12,699 nt of DNA, from contig JAADGT010000144.1 in assembly GCA_013152215.1 (NCBI GenBank), positions 1 to 12,699 of the forward strand. Direction: 5' to 3'. Source of the stretch: Deltaproteobacteria bacterium. GTDB lineage: Bacteria; Desulfobacterota; Deferrisomatia; Deferrisomatales; Deferrisomataceae. Under the pieces are notes generated by a model. The model worked only from the letters and a program-made list of their open reading frames with translations, did no database searches and was not told the DNA's origin. How positions within the stretch are numbered: position 1 is the stretch's first letter; each line of letters begins with the position of its first letter. The translations under genes were made by a program, and so were the position numbers. Positions 1-10,145 of this stretch are shown here, piece by piece.

Positions 1-103
1 CCGCTCCCCTGGCGCCGGGCGGCCCGGGCTGCTCGGCCGTCGCGCTTCGTCGGAGCCCCCAGCCCCACCGCTGGAATGGATATACTTTTTTGCGGAACGG
101 AAC

Positions 104-124
104 ACTAGAGACTAGAAACTAGAG
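104..124. repeat. Three tandem 7-bp repeats (ACTAGAG/A)
   Basis: Three contiguous heptamers: ACTAGAG at 104-110, ACTAGAA at 111-117 and ACTAGAG at 118-124. Each contains CTAG, a tetranucleotide that is usually rare in bacterial genomes. The array lies in an AT-rich patch next to the GC-rich left edge of the window. It resembles in style the short tandemly repeated heptamers of some cyanobacterial genomes; its function is unknown. Confidence 0.8.
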
Positions 125-212
125 AAATCTTTGGGACCTCGGCCCGTGAGGCGGACGGCCGCTCCAGCGAGCCCCTGCCCGCGGGTTGGCGAGGTCCAGT
201 TGGACTGGGGGC

Positions 213-339
213 CAGGAGACCGACGACCGAAGTTACATGGAAGGAACGACAGGCTTGATCCGGCGTCCGACGGCGTGCGGTCACAACCTGTCCACTGAAA
301 TCTGTCTTCTGCCCCCTGATTCGCAGCCTCCATGCCCCC
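213..339. repeat. Dispersed intergenic repeat, copy 1
   Basis: This stretch matches 5261-5371 between pilT and pilC. The best core is 281-318 against 5313-5350, identical at 35 of 38 positions, with all three differences being transitions. Weaker similarity runs left to a shared CAGGAGAC (213-220 and 5261-5268) with an indel of about 16 bases, and right to about 339 (shared AGCC-CCATGCCCC). On the minus strand the core reads CAGGGGGCAGAAGACAG, resembling the GGGGACAGA-type motifs seen in repetitive extragenic elements. No transposase gene is nearby. That it is a mobile or REP-like element is inference; the repetition itself is seen directly. Confidence 0.75.
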
Positions 340-374
340 GAGACCGTGAGGTGACGCCAAAGAGGCGTGGTCAT

Positions 375-445
375 GCTTGGAACGCTTGGAAAGCAGTGAG
401 GTTTTCAAGCCTCCTAGCGTCCCAGCCTCCCAGCGTCCTAGCGGA
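375..445. repeat. Inverted array of 8- to 9-bp units before ribF
   Basis: On the left are two 9-bp units, GCTTGGAAC (375-383) and GCTTGGAAA (384-392). On the right are five contiguous octamers at 406-413, 414-421, 422-429, 430-437 and 438-445, with approximate consensus CYAGCSTC. The left units are close to reverse complements of the right family, so 384-392 can pair with 402-410 (nine pairs, one of them G-U, nine-base loop). The array ends 27 bases before the ribF start codon and just upstream of its ribosome binding site. A second member of the family lies at 9642-9706. Confidence 0.75.
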
Positions 446-472
446 AGTTACCGGAAACCGACAGGAACGCGG

Positions 473-1423
473 ATGCGCGTGATCGAACACAACCAACTGA
501 CCCCCGGCACGGTGGCCGCGGCCGTGATCACCGTGGGAAACTTCGACGGGGTTCACCGGGGCCACGAGGCCCTGATCGGGCGGGTGGTGCGCCGGGCCCG
601 GGAGTTGAGGGTCGAGGCCGTGGTGTACACGTTCCACCCCCACCCCCTGCGGGTCCTGAACCCGGCCTACTGCCCGCCGCTGCTCACCTCGTTCGAGGAG
701 AGGTTGGCCCGGATCGCGGACCTGGGGGTGGACTTGATCGTGTGGGCCCGGTTCGACCGGGAGTACGCGGCGCAGGAACCCCGGGAGTTCGTGACCCGAA
801 CCCTGGTGGAGGCCCTCGGGGTCAAGGAGATCTGGGTCGGCCCGGACTTCGGGTTCGGCCGGGAGCGACGGGGATCCATTGCGCTGCTCCGCGAGGTCGG
901 GAAGGAGGCCGGGTTCCGGGTCGAAGTTCTTCCGGAGTGCCGCCTGGAAGGGGAGGTGGTGAGCTCCACGCGGATCCGCCGGGCCGTGGCCGAGGCCGAT
1001 TTCGAGACCGCGGCCCGGCTCTTGGGGCGGCCGTTCTCGATCCACGGCCCCGTGATCCACGGGGCCGCCCGGGGTCGGCGTCTGGGGTTCCCCACGGCCA
1101 ACGTGCTGCCCCGGGAGGAGTGTCTGCCCCCATCCGGGGTGTATGCGGCGTGGGCTCAGACCCCGGAGGGAGAGTTCCCGGCCGCCGTCAACATCGGCCC
1201 CAACCCCACTTTCGGGGCCTCCAGCACCGGGGTGGAGGCGCACCTGTTGGACTTCACGGGCGACCTGTACGGACAGGAACTGCGGCTGCGGCCCGTGGCC
1301 CGGATCCGCGGGGAGATCGCGTTCCGAAGCGTGGACGACCTGGTGAACCATATCCGATCCGACGTCAGGGAGGTACGTCGCGTGCTGGGGCTGGCCCCGG
1401 AGGCGGCCCACGCCGCGCCATGA
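473..1423 (+). CDS. ribF: Bifunctional riboflavin kinase / FAD synthetase
   Basis: Phosphorylates riboflavin to FMN and adenylylates FMN to FAD in the cytoplasm. The 316-residue product has the usual RibF length and both domains. The N-terminal FMN adenylyltransferase has GNFDGVHRGH at residues 22-31, TFHPHP at 53-58 and SSTRIR at 164-169. The C-terminal riboflavin kinase has GRRLGFPTAN at 201-210, SGVYA at 221-225 and NIGPNPTFG at 240-248. I chose ATG 473 because AGGA sits at 463-466 with good spacing; the open frame runs back to an ATG at 377, but those 32 extra residues would be encoded by the tandem octamer repeat and resemble no RibF. The stop codon overlaps the aroE start (ATGA), indicating translational coupling. 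No FMN riboswitch is recognisable upstream. Confidence 0.97.
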   Translation: MRVIEHNQLTPGTVAAAVITVGNFDGVHRGHEALIGRVVRRARELRVEAVVYTFHPHPLRVLNPAYCPPLLTSFEERLARIADLGVDLIVWARFDREYAAQEPREFVTRTLVEALGVKEIWVGPDFGFGRERRGSIALLREVGKEAGFRVEVLPECRLEGEVVSSTRIRRAVAEADFETAARLLGRPFSIHGPVIHGAARGRRLGFPTANVLPREECLPPSGVYAAWAQTPEGEFPAAVNIGPNPTFGASSTGVEAHLLDFTGDLYGQELRLRPVARIRGEIAFRSVDDLVNHIRSDVREVRRVLGLAPEAAHAAP

Positions 1424-2292
1424 CCCCCACTCTCTCCCCCCGCACCCTTTTGTTCGGCCTGCTGGGGCACCCGGTGGGCCACAGTCTGTCCCCCTCCATG
1501 CACAACGCGGCGTTCGCCGCCCTCGGAATCGATGCGGTGTACCTGGCGTTCGACGTGGAGCCGGGGCGCCTCGCCGACGCCCTGACCGGATCCCGCGCCT
1601 TGGGGGTGGCGGGGTGGAACGTCACGGTTCCCCACAAGGAGGCCGCGCTGGCCCTGGCGGCCGAGGCGGACCGCCAAGCCGAGCTGGTGGGTGCGGCCAA
1701 CACCCTGGTCCCGGTCCGAGCCGGCTGGCGGGCCCACAACACGGACGTGGACGGGTTCGCCCGGGCCTTGGCCGAGGACTTGGGATTCCGCCCCGAAGGC
1801 CGGCGGTGCTGGATCTGGGGGGCCGGCGGCGCAGCCCGGGCGGCCGTGGTGGCGCTCGCCTCGGGCGGGGCTCAAGAAATCCGGGTGATGAACCGAAACG
1901 CTACCCGTGCCCGGCTGCTGGCCGACGAGCTCGGGTCCCGGCTCGGCTCCACCCGGGTGGCGGCCGAGGACCTCGCCGCGTTCGCGGCCCGGCCGGGCGA
2001 TCTTGTGGTGAGCGCCACGCCGGCGGGCCTCTCGGACGACGCCTCCTGGCCCTGGGACCTGGGCTCCTGCCAGGAACTTTTCGTCTACGACATGGCGTAT
2101 CGGAGGGGGGCCGAGACCCCCCTGGTCGTCCAGGCCCGGGCCCTGGGGCACCGCGCCGCCTCCGGCCGCTCGATGCTGCTCCACCAGGGCGCCGAGGCGT
2201 TCCGGCTCTGGACCGGCCGGGAACCTCCGGTGGACGCGATGGCTCGGGCGATGGAGCCGCCGGTGCCGAAGCCCCACGGCTCCTCCGGGTAG
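1420..2292 (+). CDS. aroE: Shikimate dehydrogenase
   Basis: Reduces 3-dehydroshikimate to shikimate with NADPH in aromatic amino acid synthesis. The 290-residue product is of normal length. The substrate-binding domain carries GHPVGHSLSPSMHNAAF at 16-32, NVTVPHKE at 67-74 with the catalytic lysine K73, GAANTL at 91-96 and NTDVDG at 107-112 with the catalytic aspartate D109. The Rossmann domain has GAGGAARA at 134-141 and NRNATRA at 158-164, an arrangement typical of NADP(H) preference. QGAEAFRLWTG near residues 256-266 is the usual C-terminal substrate-site motif. The start ATG overlaps the ribF stop as ATGA and has no strong ribosome binding site of its own, consistent with coupled translation. 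pilB begins 48 bases after its stop. Confidence 0.97.
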   Translation: MTPTLSPRTLLFGLLGHPVGHSLSPSMHNAAFAALGIDAVYLAFDVEPGRLADALTGSRALGVAGWNVTVPHKEAALALAAEADRQAELVGAANTLVPVRAGWRAHNTDVDGFARALAEDLGFRPEGRRCWIWGAGGAARAAVVALASGGAQEIRVMNRNATRARLLADELGSRLGSTRVAAEDLAAFAARPGDLVVSATPAGLSDDASWPWDLGSCQELFVYDMAYRRGAETPLVVQARALGHRAASGRSMLLHQGAEAFRLWTGREPPVDAMARAMEPPVPKPHGSSG

Positions 2293-2340
2293 CCCCGCGC
2301 CTGCGCCCGTACACCCGTGAACATCCGGGGAGACCCCCCA

Positions 2341-4035
<1,695 letters not shown>

Positions 4036-4054
4036 CGAACTCGAGGACCACACG

Positions 4055-5179
4055 ATGATCAGCCTGCACCAACTGCTGAAGACGATGATCGAACGGGGGG
4101 CCTCGGACCTCCACATCACCACCGGCTCGCCGCCCCAACTCCGGATCGACGGCCGCATGGTGCCCCTGGACGCGCCGCCTTTGAGCCCGTCCGACGCCAA
4201 GCGGCTGTGCTACTCGGTGCTGACCGAGGCCCAGAAACACCGGTTCGAGGAGGAGAACGAGCTGGACCTCTCGTTCGGGGTGAAGGACCTGTCTCGGTTC
4301 CGGGCCAACATCTTCATGCAGCGGGGCTCGGTCGCCGGCGCCTTCCGGGCCATCCCGTTCAAGGTGTTCAGCTTCGAGGAGCTGGGCCTCCCCCCGGTGG
4401 TCCACGAGATCGCCTCGAAACCCCGGGGGCTGGTGCTCGTGACCGGGCCCACGGGCTCGGGGAAATCCACCACGCTGGCGGCCATCATCGACAAGATCAA
4501 CAACGAACGCCACGAGCACATCATCACCATCGAGGACCCGATCGAGTACCTGCACCCCCACAAGAACTGCGTGGTGAACCAGCGGGAGGTGAACTCCGAC
4601 ACGGACAGCTTCCGCAAGGCACTCAAGTACATCCTGCGGCAGGACCCGGACGTGGTGATGATCGGCGAGATGCGCGACCTGGAGACGATCGAGGCCGCCC
4701 TGACCGTGGCCGAGACCGGGCACCTGTGCTTCGCCACGCTTCACACGAACACCGCGGTGCAGACCATCAACCGGATCGTGGACGTGTTCCCGCCCCACCA
4801 GCAGCCCCAGGTGCGGGCCCAGCTGTCGTTCGTGCTGGAGGGGATCCTGAGCCAACAGCTCATCCCGCGGGCGAGCGGCCGGGGCCGGGCCCTGGCCGTG
4901 GAGATCATGGTGCCCAACGCGGCCATCCGGAACCTGATCCGCGAGGACAAGGTCCACCAGATCTACTCCCAGATGCAGATGGGCCAGGAGAAGTACGGGC
5001 AGCAGACGATGAACCAGTCCCTGTACCACCTGGTGACCAGGAAGGTGATCCGGCTCGAGGACGCCATGATCCGCAGCCCCGATCCGGGGGAGCTGCGGCA
5101 GATGCTGACCAAGGGAACCCCGGACGTGGTGGAAGCCCGGAGGGGAGTGCGGCCCGCCGCCCCTGGCTCGAGGATGTGA
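4055..5179 (+). CDS. pilT: Type IV pilus retraction ATPase PilT
   Basis: Hexameric cytoplasmic ATPase that depolymerises pili, giving twitching motility and DNA uptake in organisms that have them. The 374-residue protein lacks the long N-terminal region and the four-cysteine zinc site of PilB. It has Walker A GPTGSGKST at 131-139, the Asp-box region IITIEDPIE at 156-164, Walker B DPDVVMIGEMRD at 197-208 and the His-box ATLHTNT at 227-233. The C-terminal AIRNLIRE motif at 290-297, characteristic of PilT and needed for retraction, is intact. The tail is somewhat arginine/proline-rich and probably variable. ATG 4055 is preceded by GAGGA at 4043-4047. It is close behind pilB, but a 281-bp repeat-containing gap separates it from pilC. 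Confidence 0.97.
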   Translation: MISLHQLLKTMIERGASDLHITTGSPPQLRIDGRMVPLDAPPLSPSDAKRLCYSVLTEAQKHRFEEENELDLSFGVKDLSRFRANIFMQRGSVAGAFRAIPFKVFSFEELGLPPVVHEIASKPRGLVLVTGPTGSGKSTTLAAIIDKINNERHEHIITIEDPIEYLHPHKNCVVNQREVNSDTDSFRKALKYILRQDPDVVMIGEMRDLETIEAALTVAETGHLCFATLHTNTAVQTINRIVDVFPPHQQPQVRAQLSFVLEGILSQQLIPRASGRGRALAVEIMVPNAAIRNLIREDKVHQIYSQMQMGQEKYGQQTMNQSLYHLVTRKVIRLEDAMIRSPDPGELRQMLTKGTPDVVEARRGVRPAAPGSRM

Positions 5180-5260
5180 CCCTCACGGCTTCGGCCAGGT
5201 TTAGGTCTGCGCACAGCACCACACGGGGGGCGTGGGTTTCAGGGACCGGGATTCAGCCGG

Positions 5261-5371
5261 CAGGAGACAGGGAGAGAACGAAAGGCGCCGCCCGTCATCC
5301 GGTGTCGTGGCGTCACGACCTGTCTACTGAGATCTGTCTTCTGCCCCCTGCACCGTAGCCCCCATGCCCCG
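5261..5371. repeat. Dispersed intergenic repeat, copy 2
   Basis: Partner of 213-339. Positions 5313-5350 match 281-318 at 35 of 38 bases. Both copies keep GAACGA 37 bases before the core (5276 and 244), so the homology is longer than the core, although flanking identity is lower and an indel of about 16 bases lies to the left. It occupies much of the pilT-pilC gap (5180-5460), which I find otherwise free of genes. A shorter related motif, GTCTGTCCCCTG, follows at 5403-5414. Confidence 0.75.
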
Positions 5372-5402
5372 CATGCGACGCTCGGACCGAGAAATACGCG
5401 AA

Positions 5403-5436
5403 GTCTGTCCCCTGCAAACAGGCCGCCTCGCGGCCT
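5403..5436. repeat. GTCTGTCCCCTG motif plus perfect 7-bp hairpin
   Basis: GTCTGTCCCCTG (5403-5414) echoes the CTGCCCCCTG part of the dispersed repeat. It is followed five bases later by a perfect inverted repeat: AGGCCGC at 5420-5426, loop CTC, GCGGCCT at 5430-5436. The hairpin ends 24 bases before the pilC start and has no T-run, so it is not a typical rho-independent terminator. A GTCTGTCCCC motif next to a short GC-rich hairpin resembles REP-type elements associated with RAYT transposases in other proteobacteria; that attribution is inference. Confidence 0.5.
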
Positions 5437-5460
5437 ACCGGAGCTGACAGCGAGGTACCC

Positions 5461-6675
5461 ATGCCGATCTACAAGTGGGAAGGGCGAGCGCGGGGAGGAA
5501 AGGTCCAGAAGGGAACGATGGAGGCGCCCAACGAGGCCGTGGTCACGGCCCAGCTCCGCGCCCAGGGCATCACGCCCACCAAGGTCAAGAAGAGCATGGG
5601 CCAGATGGAGATCAAGATCCCCGGCCTCAAGCCCAAGGTGAAGACCAAAGACATCGTGGTGTTCACCCGGCAGTTCGCCACCATGATCGACGCCGGGCTT
5701 CCCCTGGTGCAGTGCCTCGAGATCCTGGGGGGCCAGCAGGAGAACCCCACCTTCAAAGAGATCATCCTCAAGATCAAGGAGGACGTGGAGAGCGGGGCCA
5801 CGTTCGCCGACGCCCTGGGCAAGCACCCCAAGGTGTTCGACCGGCTCTACGTGAACCTGGTGAACGCCGGCGAGGTGGGCGGCATCCTCGACACCATCCT
5901 GAACCGGCTGGCCGGGTACATCGAGAAGGCCATGAACCTCCGAAAGAAGGTCAAGGGCGCCATGGTGTACCCGGCTACCGTGGTCTCGGTGGCGATCCTG
6001 GTGGTGGCGATCATTCTGATCTGGGTGATCCCCGTCTTCCAGCAGATGTTCGCCGGCATGGGCAAGAACCTGCCCGCCCCCACCCTGTTCGTGATCGCCC
6101 TGTCCGAGTTCACGAAGAAGTACTTTCTTTTCATCCTGATCTCCCTGTTCGCACTAAGCTTCGTCTGCAAGCGGATCTACCAGACCGAGAAGGGCCGGAT
6201 GGCCTTCGACCGGATGTTCCTGAGGCTGCCGGTGTTCGGGGACCTCATCCGCAAGGTGGCCGTGGCCAAGTTCACCCGCACCCTGGGCACCCTGGTGAGC
6301 TCGGGGGTCCCGATCCTCGAAGGCCTGGACGTGGTGGCCCGCACGGCCGGCAACGCGGTGATCGAGCAGGCCATCATGAAGACCCGCGAGTCCATCAGCG
6401 AGGGCCGCACCATTGCCGAGCCGCTCAAGGAGACCAAGGTGTTCCCGCCCATGGTGGTCCAGATGATCGCGGTGGGCGAGGCCACCGGCGCCCTGGACCA
6501 GATGCTCTCCAAGATCGCGGACTTCTACGACACCGAGGTGGACGAGGCCGTGAGCGCGCTCACCAGCATGATCGAGCCTTTGCTCATGGTGTTCCTCGGC
6601 GGCACCATCGGCGGCCTGGTGGTGGCCATGTACCTGCCGGTGTTCCAGATGGCCGGCACGGTGAGCGGGGGGTAG
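5461..6675 (+). CDS. pilC: Type IV pilus inner-membrane platform protein PilC
   Basis: Polytopic inner-membrane protein on which PilB and PilT act to move pilin subunits into or out of the fibre. The 404-residue protein has the usual PilC/GspF architecture: a basic N-terminal cytoplasmic segment, then two T2SSF domains at about 68-191 and 271-393, each with a cytoplasmic helical bundle followed by membrane segments. Hydrophobic segments are visible at about 171-194, 219-237 and 373-393. Motifs include FTRQFATMIDAGLPL (68-82) and its repeat counterpart FTRTLGTLVSSGVPI (271-285), and the GE-x-GG-type turn GEVGGIL (137-143) with GEATGAL (339-345). ATG 5461 has GAGG at 5452-5455. pilS follows after 15 bases, so pilC-pilS-pilR look cotranscribed, possibly from a promoter in the preceding gap. 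Confidence 0.96.
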   Translation: MPIYKWEGRARGGKVQKGTMEAPNEAVVTAQLRAQGITPTKVKKSMGQMEIKIPGLKPKVKTKDIVVFTRQFATMIDAGLPLVQCLEILGGQQENPTFKEIILKIKEDVESGATFADALGKHPKVFDRLYVNLVNAGEVGGILDTILNRLAGYIEKAMNLRKKVKGAMVYPATVVSVAILVVAIILIWVIPVFQQMFAGMGKNLPAPTLFVIALSEFTKKYFLFILISLFALSFVCKRIYQTEKGRMAFDRMFLRLPVFGDLIRKVAVAKFTRTLGTLVSSGVPILEGLDVVARTAGNAVIEQAIMKTRESISEGRTIAEPLKETKVFPPMVVQMIAVGEATGALDQMLSKIADFYDTEVDEAVSALTSMIEPLLMVFLGGTIGGLVVAMYLPVFQMAGTVSGG

Positions 6676-6690
6676 CCCGAGGGTGGGTCG

Positions 6691-8267
6691 GTGAACACCC
6701 TGGGACCTCGCCGCTACCAGGGCTACCTGGCGGGCCGTTTCGCCGTTCTAGGGGTGCTGCTGGCGGTGGCCGCCGCGCTCCAGGCCCGGCAGGGCGGAGC
6801 GCTGCTCCCCTTCTCGTGGTTCTTCGGCCTCACCGGGGTGGCCTTCGGGGTGACGCTTCTGTCGTTGGCCCCGTTGCGCCTCGGACACAACCTGGCAACC
6901 TGGGCCCGCCTGCAGCCGGCCTGGGACGTGGTGTACGCCACGGGCCTGGTGTTCCTGTCGGGGGGCGCGTTCTCCCCGTTCATCACCCTCTACCCCCTGG
7001 TGATCGTGGGGGCGGCCCTCCTGCTTCAACGCAAGGGCGCCCTGGCGGCGGCCACGGCATCGGGCCTGGCCTACGGCCTGCTGGTCGACCTCCAGTACTA
7101 TGGCTGGATCCGCCCCCTGAGCCCCTTCCCCCTGCCCGAGGTGGATGCGGGGAGCCTGCTGTTCCAGCTCGCCCTGGGGCTGCTGGGGTTCTATGCGGTC
7201 GCGTTCCTGGCCGGTCACCTGGCCGAGGAGCTTCGCCGCACCGGCGAACGGCTCGAGGTGGCCGAGGCCGAGGTCCTGGACCTGGAGCACCTGAAAGACC
7301 TGATCCTGGAGAGCCTGGGATCGGGGCTGGCCGCCGTGGACTTTCGGGGCCGGGTGCTGTTCCACAACCGCTCGGCCCAGACCCTGCTGGACCGGGCCGG
7401 CGTCCCCCTGGAACCCGACGCCGACCTGAGCCGGGTGTTCGACCTGGAAGGCGGGGCCCGCAACGAGGTCGCCTTGGCGGACGGGAGGATCCTCGGCTAC
7501 TCGGTCTCGCCCCTGACCGACCGGACCGGCCGCAGGATCGGGAGCATCTTGATCTTCCAGGATCTGACGCGGGTGAAACAGATGGAAGAGGCCCTCCGCC
7601 GGGCCGATCGGCTGGCCGCGGTGGGCCGTCTGGCCGCCGGTCTCGCCCACGAGATCCGAAACCCCCTGGGCAGCCTGGCCGGCTCGGTGGAGGTGCTCCG
7701 CCAGACCCTCTCCCCCCAGGGGGAGGAGGCGACCCTGTTCGAGATCGTGCTCCGGGAGACCCAACGGCTCAACCGCCTCGTGACCAACTTTCTGCACTAT
7801 GCGAGACCGAGCCGCTCCTCCCTCCAAGAGCTGCGCCTCCGGGACCTGGTCGCGGAGGTGGGGTTCTTCTTCGCCCAGGGAGAGGGGGGCAAAGGATTCC
7901 GCTTGGAAAATCGGGTCCCCGAGGGGTGGGTGATGCAAGCCGATCGGGCACAGATGGAGCAGCTGCTGTTGAACCTCTTCCGAAACAGCGTGGAAGCCGC
8001 TCCGGCGGGCGTCACCGTGACGGTGGAGGCCGGCACGGCCCCTGAGGGCACCTGGCTGCGGGTGTCGGACGACGGCCCGGGCATGTCCCCGGAAACGGCG
8101 GCCCGGGCGTTCGAGCCGTTCCACTCGGGGAAGCCCGGTGGGACCGGGTTGGGTCTGGCCACGGTGCACCGGATCGCCGAGAACCACGGCGCCGCGGTCG
8201 AGCTCGACACCGGGCCGGGCCGGGGGGTACGGCTGACCTTCCGATTTCCGCTGCTCAAGGAGGCGCC

Positions 8268-8271
<4 letters not shown>
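6691..8271 (+). CDS. pilS: Two-component sensor histidine kinase PilS
   Basis: Membrane histidine kinase expected to phosphorylate PilR. The N-terminal about 175 residues contain around six hydrophobic segments (about 16-31, 41-61, 76-93, 97-112, 117-134, 156-175), as in PilS. A PAS domain follows at roughly 199-300. The H-box AGLAHEIRNPL (316-326) carries the phospho-accepting H320. The N-box LLLNLFRNSVEAA (425-437), the G1 box DDGPGM (460-465) and the G2 box GGTGLGLA (483-490) complete the ATPase domain. The start is GTG 6691, with GAGGG at 6679-6683; the 526-residue length fits the family. The stop overlaps the pilR start as ATGA, so kinase and regulator are translationally coupled. In Pseudomonas PilS senses PilA in the membrane; whether this one does is unknown. 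Confidence 0.94.
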
Positions 8272-9641
<1,370 letters not shown>

Positions 9642-9706
9642 GCTGGGAGGCAAGAAGGCTGGGAGAGGGCCGGGGTAAGGGGGCCGGCCGCCCAGCCGCC
9701 TAGCCG
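9642..9706. repeat. Octamer array between convergent pilR and mce
   Basis: Left side: three contiguous octamers GCTGGGAG (9642-9649), GCAAGAAG (9650-9657), GCTGGGAG (9658-9665). Right side: CCCAGCCG (9691-9698) and CCTAGCCG (9699-9706), in inverted orientation to the left units. Read on the minus strand the left arm falls in the same register and consensus as the array at 406-445. The element starts immediately after the pilR stop codon and runs into the mce stop codon, so it fills the whole 58-bp convergent gap. Confidence 0.7.
9657..9697. terminator. GC-rich hairpin between convergent operons
   Basis: The outer stem GGCTGGG (9657-9663) pairs perfectly with CCCAGCC (9691-9697), and an inner stem GGCCGG (9668-9673) pairs with CCGGCC (9684-9689), leaving a loop of about 10 bases. 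It lies between the stop codons of pilR and mce, so it could end transcription from both sides. No T-run follows on either strand, so strict rho-independent termination is uncertain in this GC-rich genome. Confidence 0.55.
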
Positions 9707-10113
9707 TGCTCCCCCATCTCCTGCACCAGCTCCGTGAGCACGCCGCCCGAGGCCTTGGGGTGCACGAAGGCGATCCGGGTGTTGTGGGCGCCCGAGCGCG
9801 GGGTCTGGTCCACCATGCGCACCCCTTCCGCCTTGAGCCGCTCCACCTCGGCCGCCACGTCGTCCACCTGGTAGGCGATGTGGTGGAACCCGGGGCCGTT
9901 CCTCTCCAGGAACTTGGCCACGGGCGACTCCGGGCTGGTGGGCTGCACCAGCTCGAGGCGCACCTCGCCGATGGGCAGGAACGCCACCTTCACCTTCTGG
10001 TCGGGCACCTCTTCCACGCCCCCGAGCTCCAGGCCCAGGTGCTTGGTGTAGAACTCGGCCGCTGCCTCGATGTCGGGCACGGCGATTCCGATGTGGTTGA
10101 TCTTGCTGGGCAT
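9700..10113 (-). CDS. mce: Methylmalonyl-CoA epimerase
   Basis: Interconverts (S)- and (R)-methylmalonyl-CoA, supplying the isomer the mutase uses. The 137-residue protein is a vicinal-oxygen-chelate fold enzyme of normal length. The two beta-alpha-beta modules begin at HIGIAVPDIEAAAEFY (7-22) and HHIAYQVDD (77-85). Likely metal ligands are H7, E54, H78 and E128; H7, H78 and E128 align well with the known epimerases, E54 less certainly. HPKASGGVLTEL at 118-129 is a family signature. ATG 10113 is chosen because a strong purine-rich GGAGGAGGAG site precedes it; the open frame continues upstream to 10356 only by overlapping mcmB in another frame. It is the last gene of the mcm operon, 32 bases after mcmB. 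Its TAG stop lies within the flanking octamer repeat. Confidence 0.95.
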   Translation of the reverse strand: MPSKINHIGIAVPDIEAAAEFYTKHLGLELGGVEEVPDQKVKVAFLPIGEVRLELVQPTSPESPVAKFLERNGPGFHHIAYQVDDVAAEVERLKAEGVRMVDQTPRSGAHNTRIAFVHPKASGGVLTELVQEMGEHG

Positions 10114-10145
10114 GGGTCTCCTCCTCCCGATCCCGTGGGAAGCCC

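Larger units (their letters stand above)
1..472. other. Repeat-bearing intergenic region upstream of ribF
   Basis: No gene can be supported in these 472 bases. The first about 70 bases are very GC-rich and open in several frames, so they could hold the end or the start of a neighbour cut by the window edge, but no frame has a recognisable protein. Bases 73-125 are unusually AT-rich for this genome and include TATACT at 81-86, a possible -10 element without a convincing -35. The rest holds a three-unit 7-bp repeat (104-124), one copy of a dispersed repeat (213-339) and an inverted array of 8- to 9-bp units (375-445), described separately. Short minus-strand open frames here are not supported as genes. 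Confidence 0.6.

Noticed and set aside
74..94. Possible sigma-54 promoter (GG...TTTTGC) that PilR might use
   Set aside because: The GG-to-GC spacing is 12 bases instead of the required 10, and the -24 half does not match TGGCAC.
105..374. Minus-strand small ORF overlapping dispersed repeat copy 1, with a similar peptide in copy 2 (both contain RGQKTD)
   Set aside because: The peptide similarity follows from nucleotide repetition. Differences between the copies over about 20 codons are about equally synonymous and non-synonymous, with no ribosome binding site or known family.
375..445. CRISPR array
   Set aside because: Units are 8-9 bp with no unique spacers, and no cas genes are present.
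377..472. N-terminal extension of ribF from an upstream ATG at 377
   Set aside because: The extra residues are translated octamer repeat; the ATG at 473 has a good ribosome binding site and gives the normal RibF length.
1..472. FMN riboswitch upstream of ribF
   Set aside because: The conserved RFN-element blocks are not recognisable, and the region is accounted for largely by repeats.
5475..8045. Plus-strand open frame of 856 codons overlapping pilC and pilS
   Set aside because: Shifted-frame shadow with a glycine/arginine/proline-rich translation and no family resemblance.
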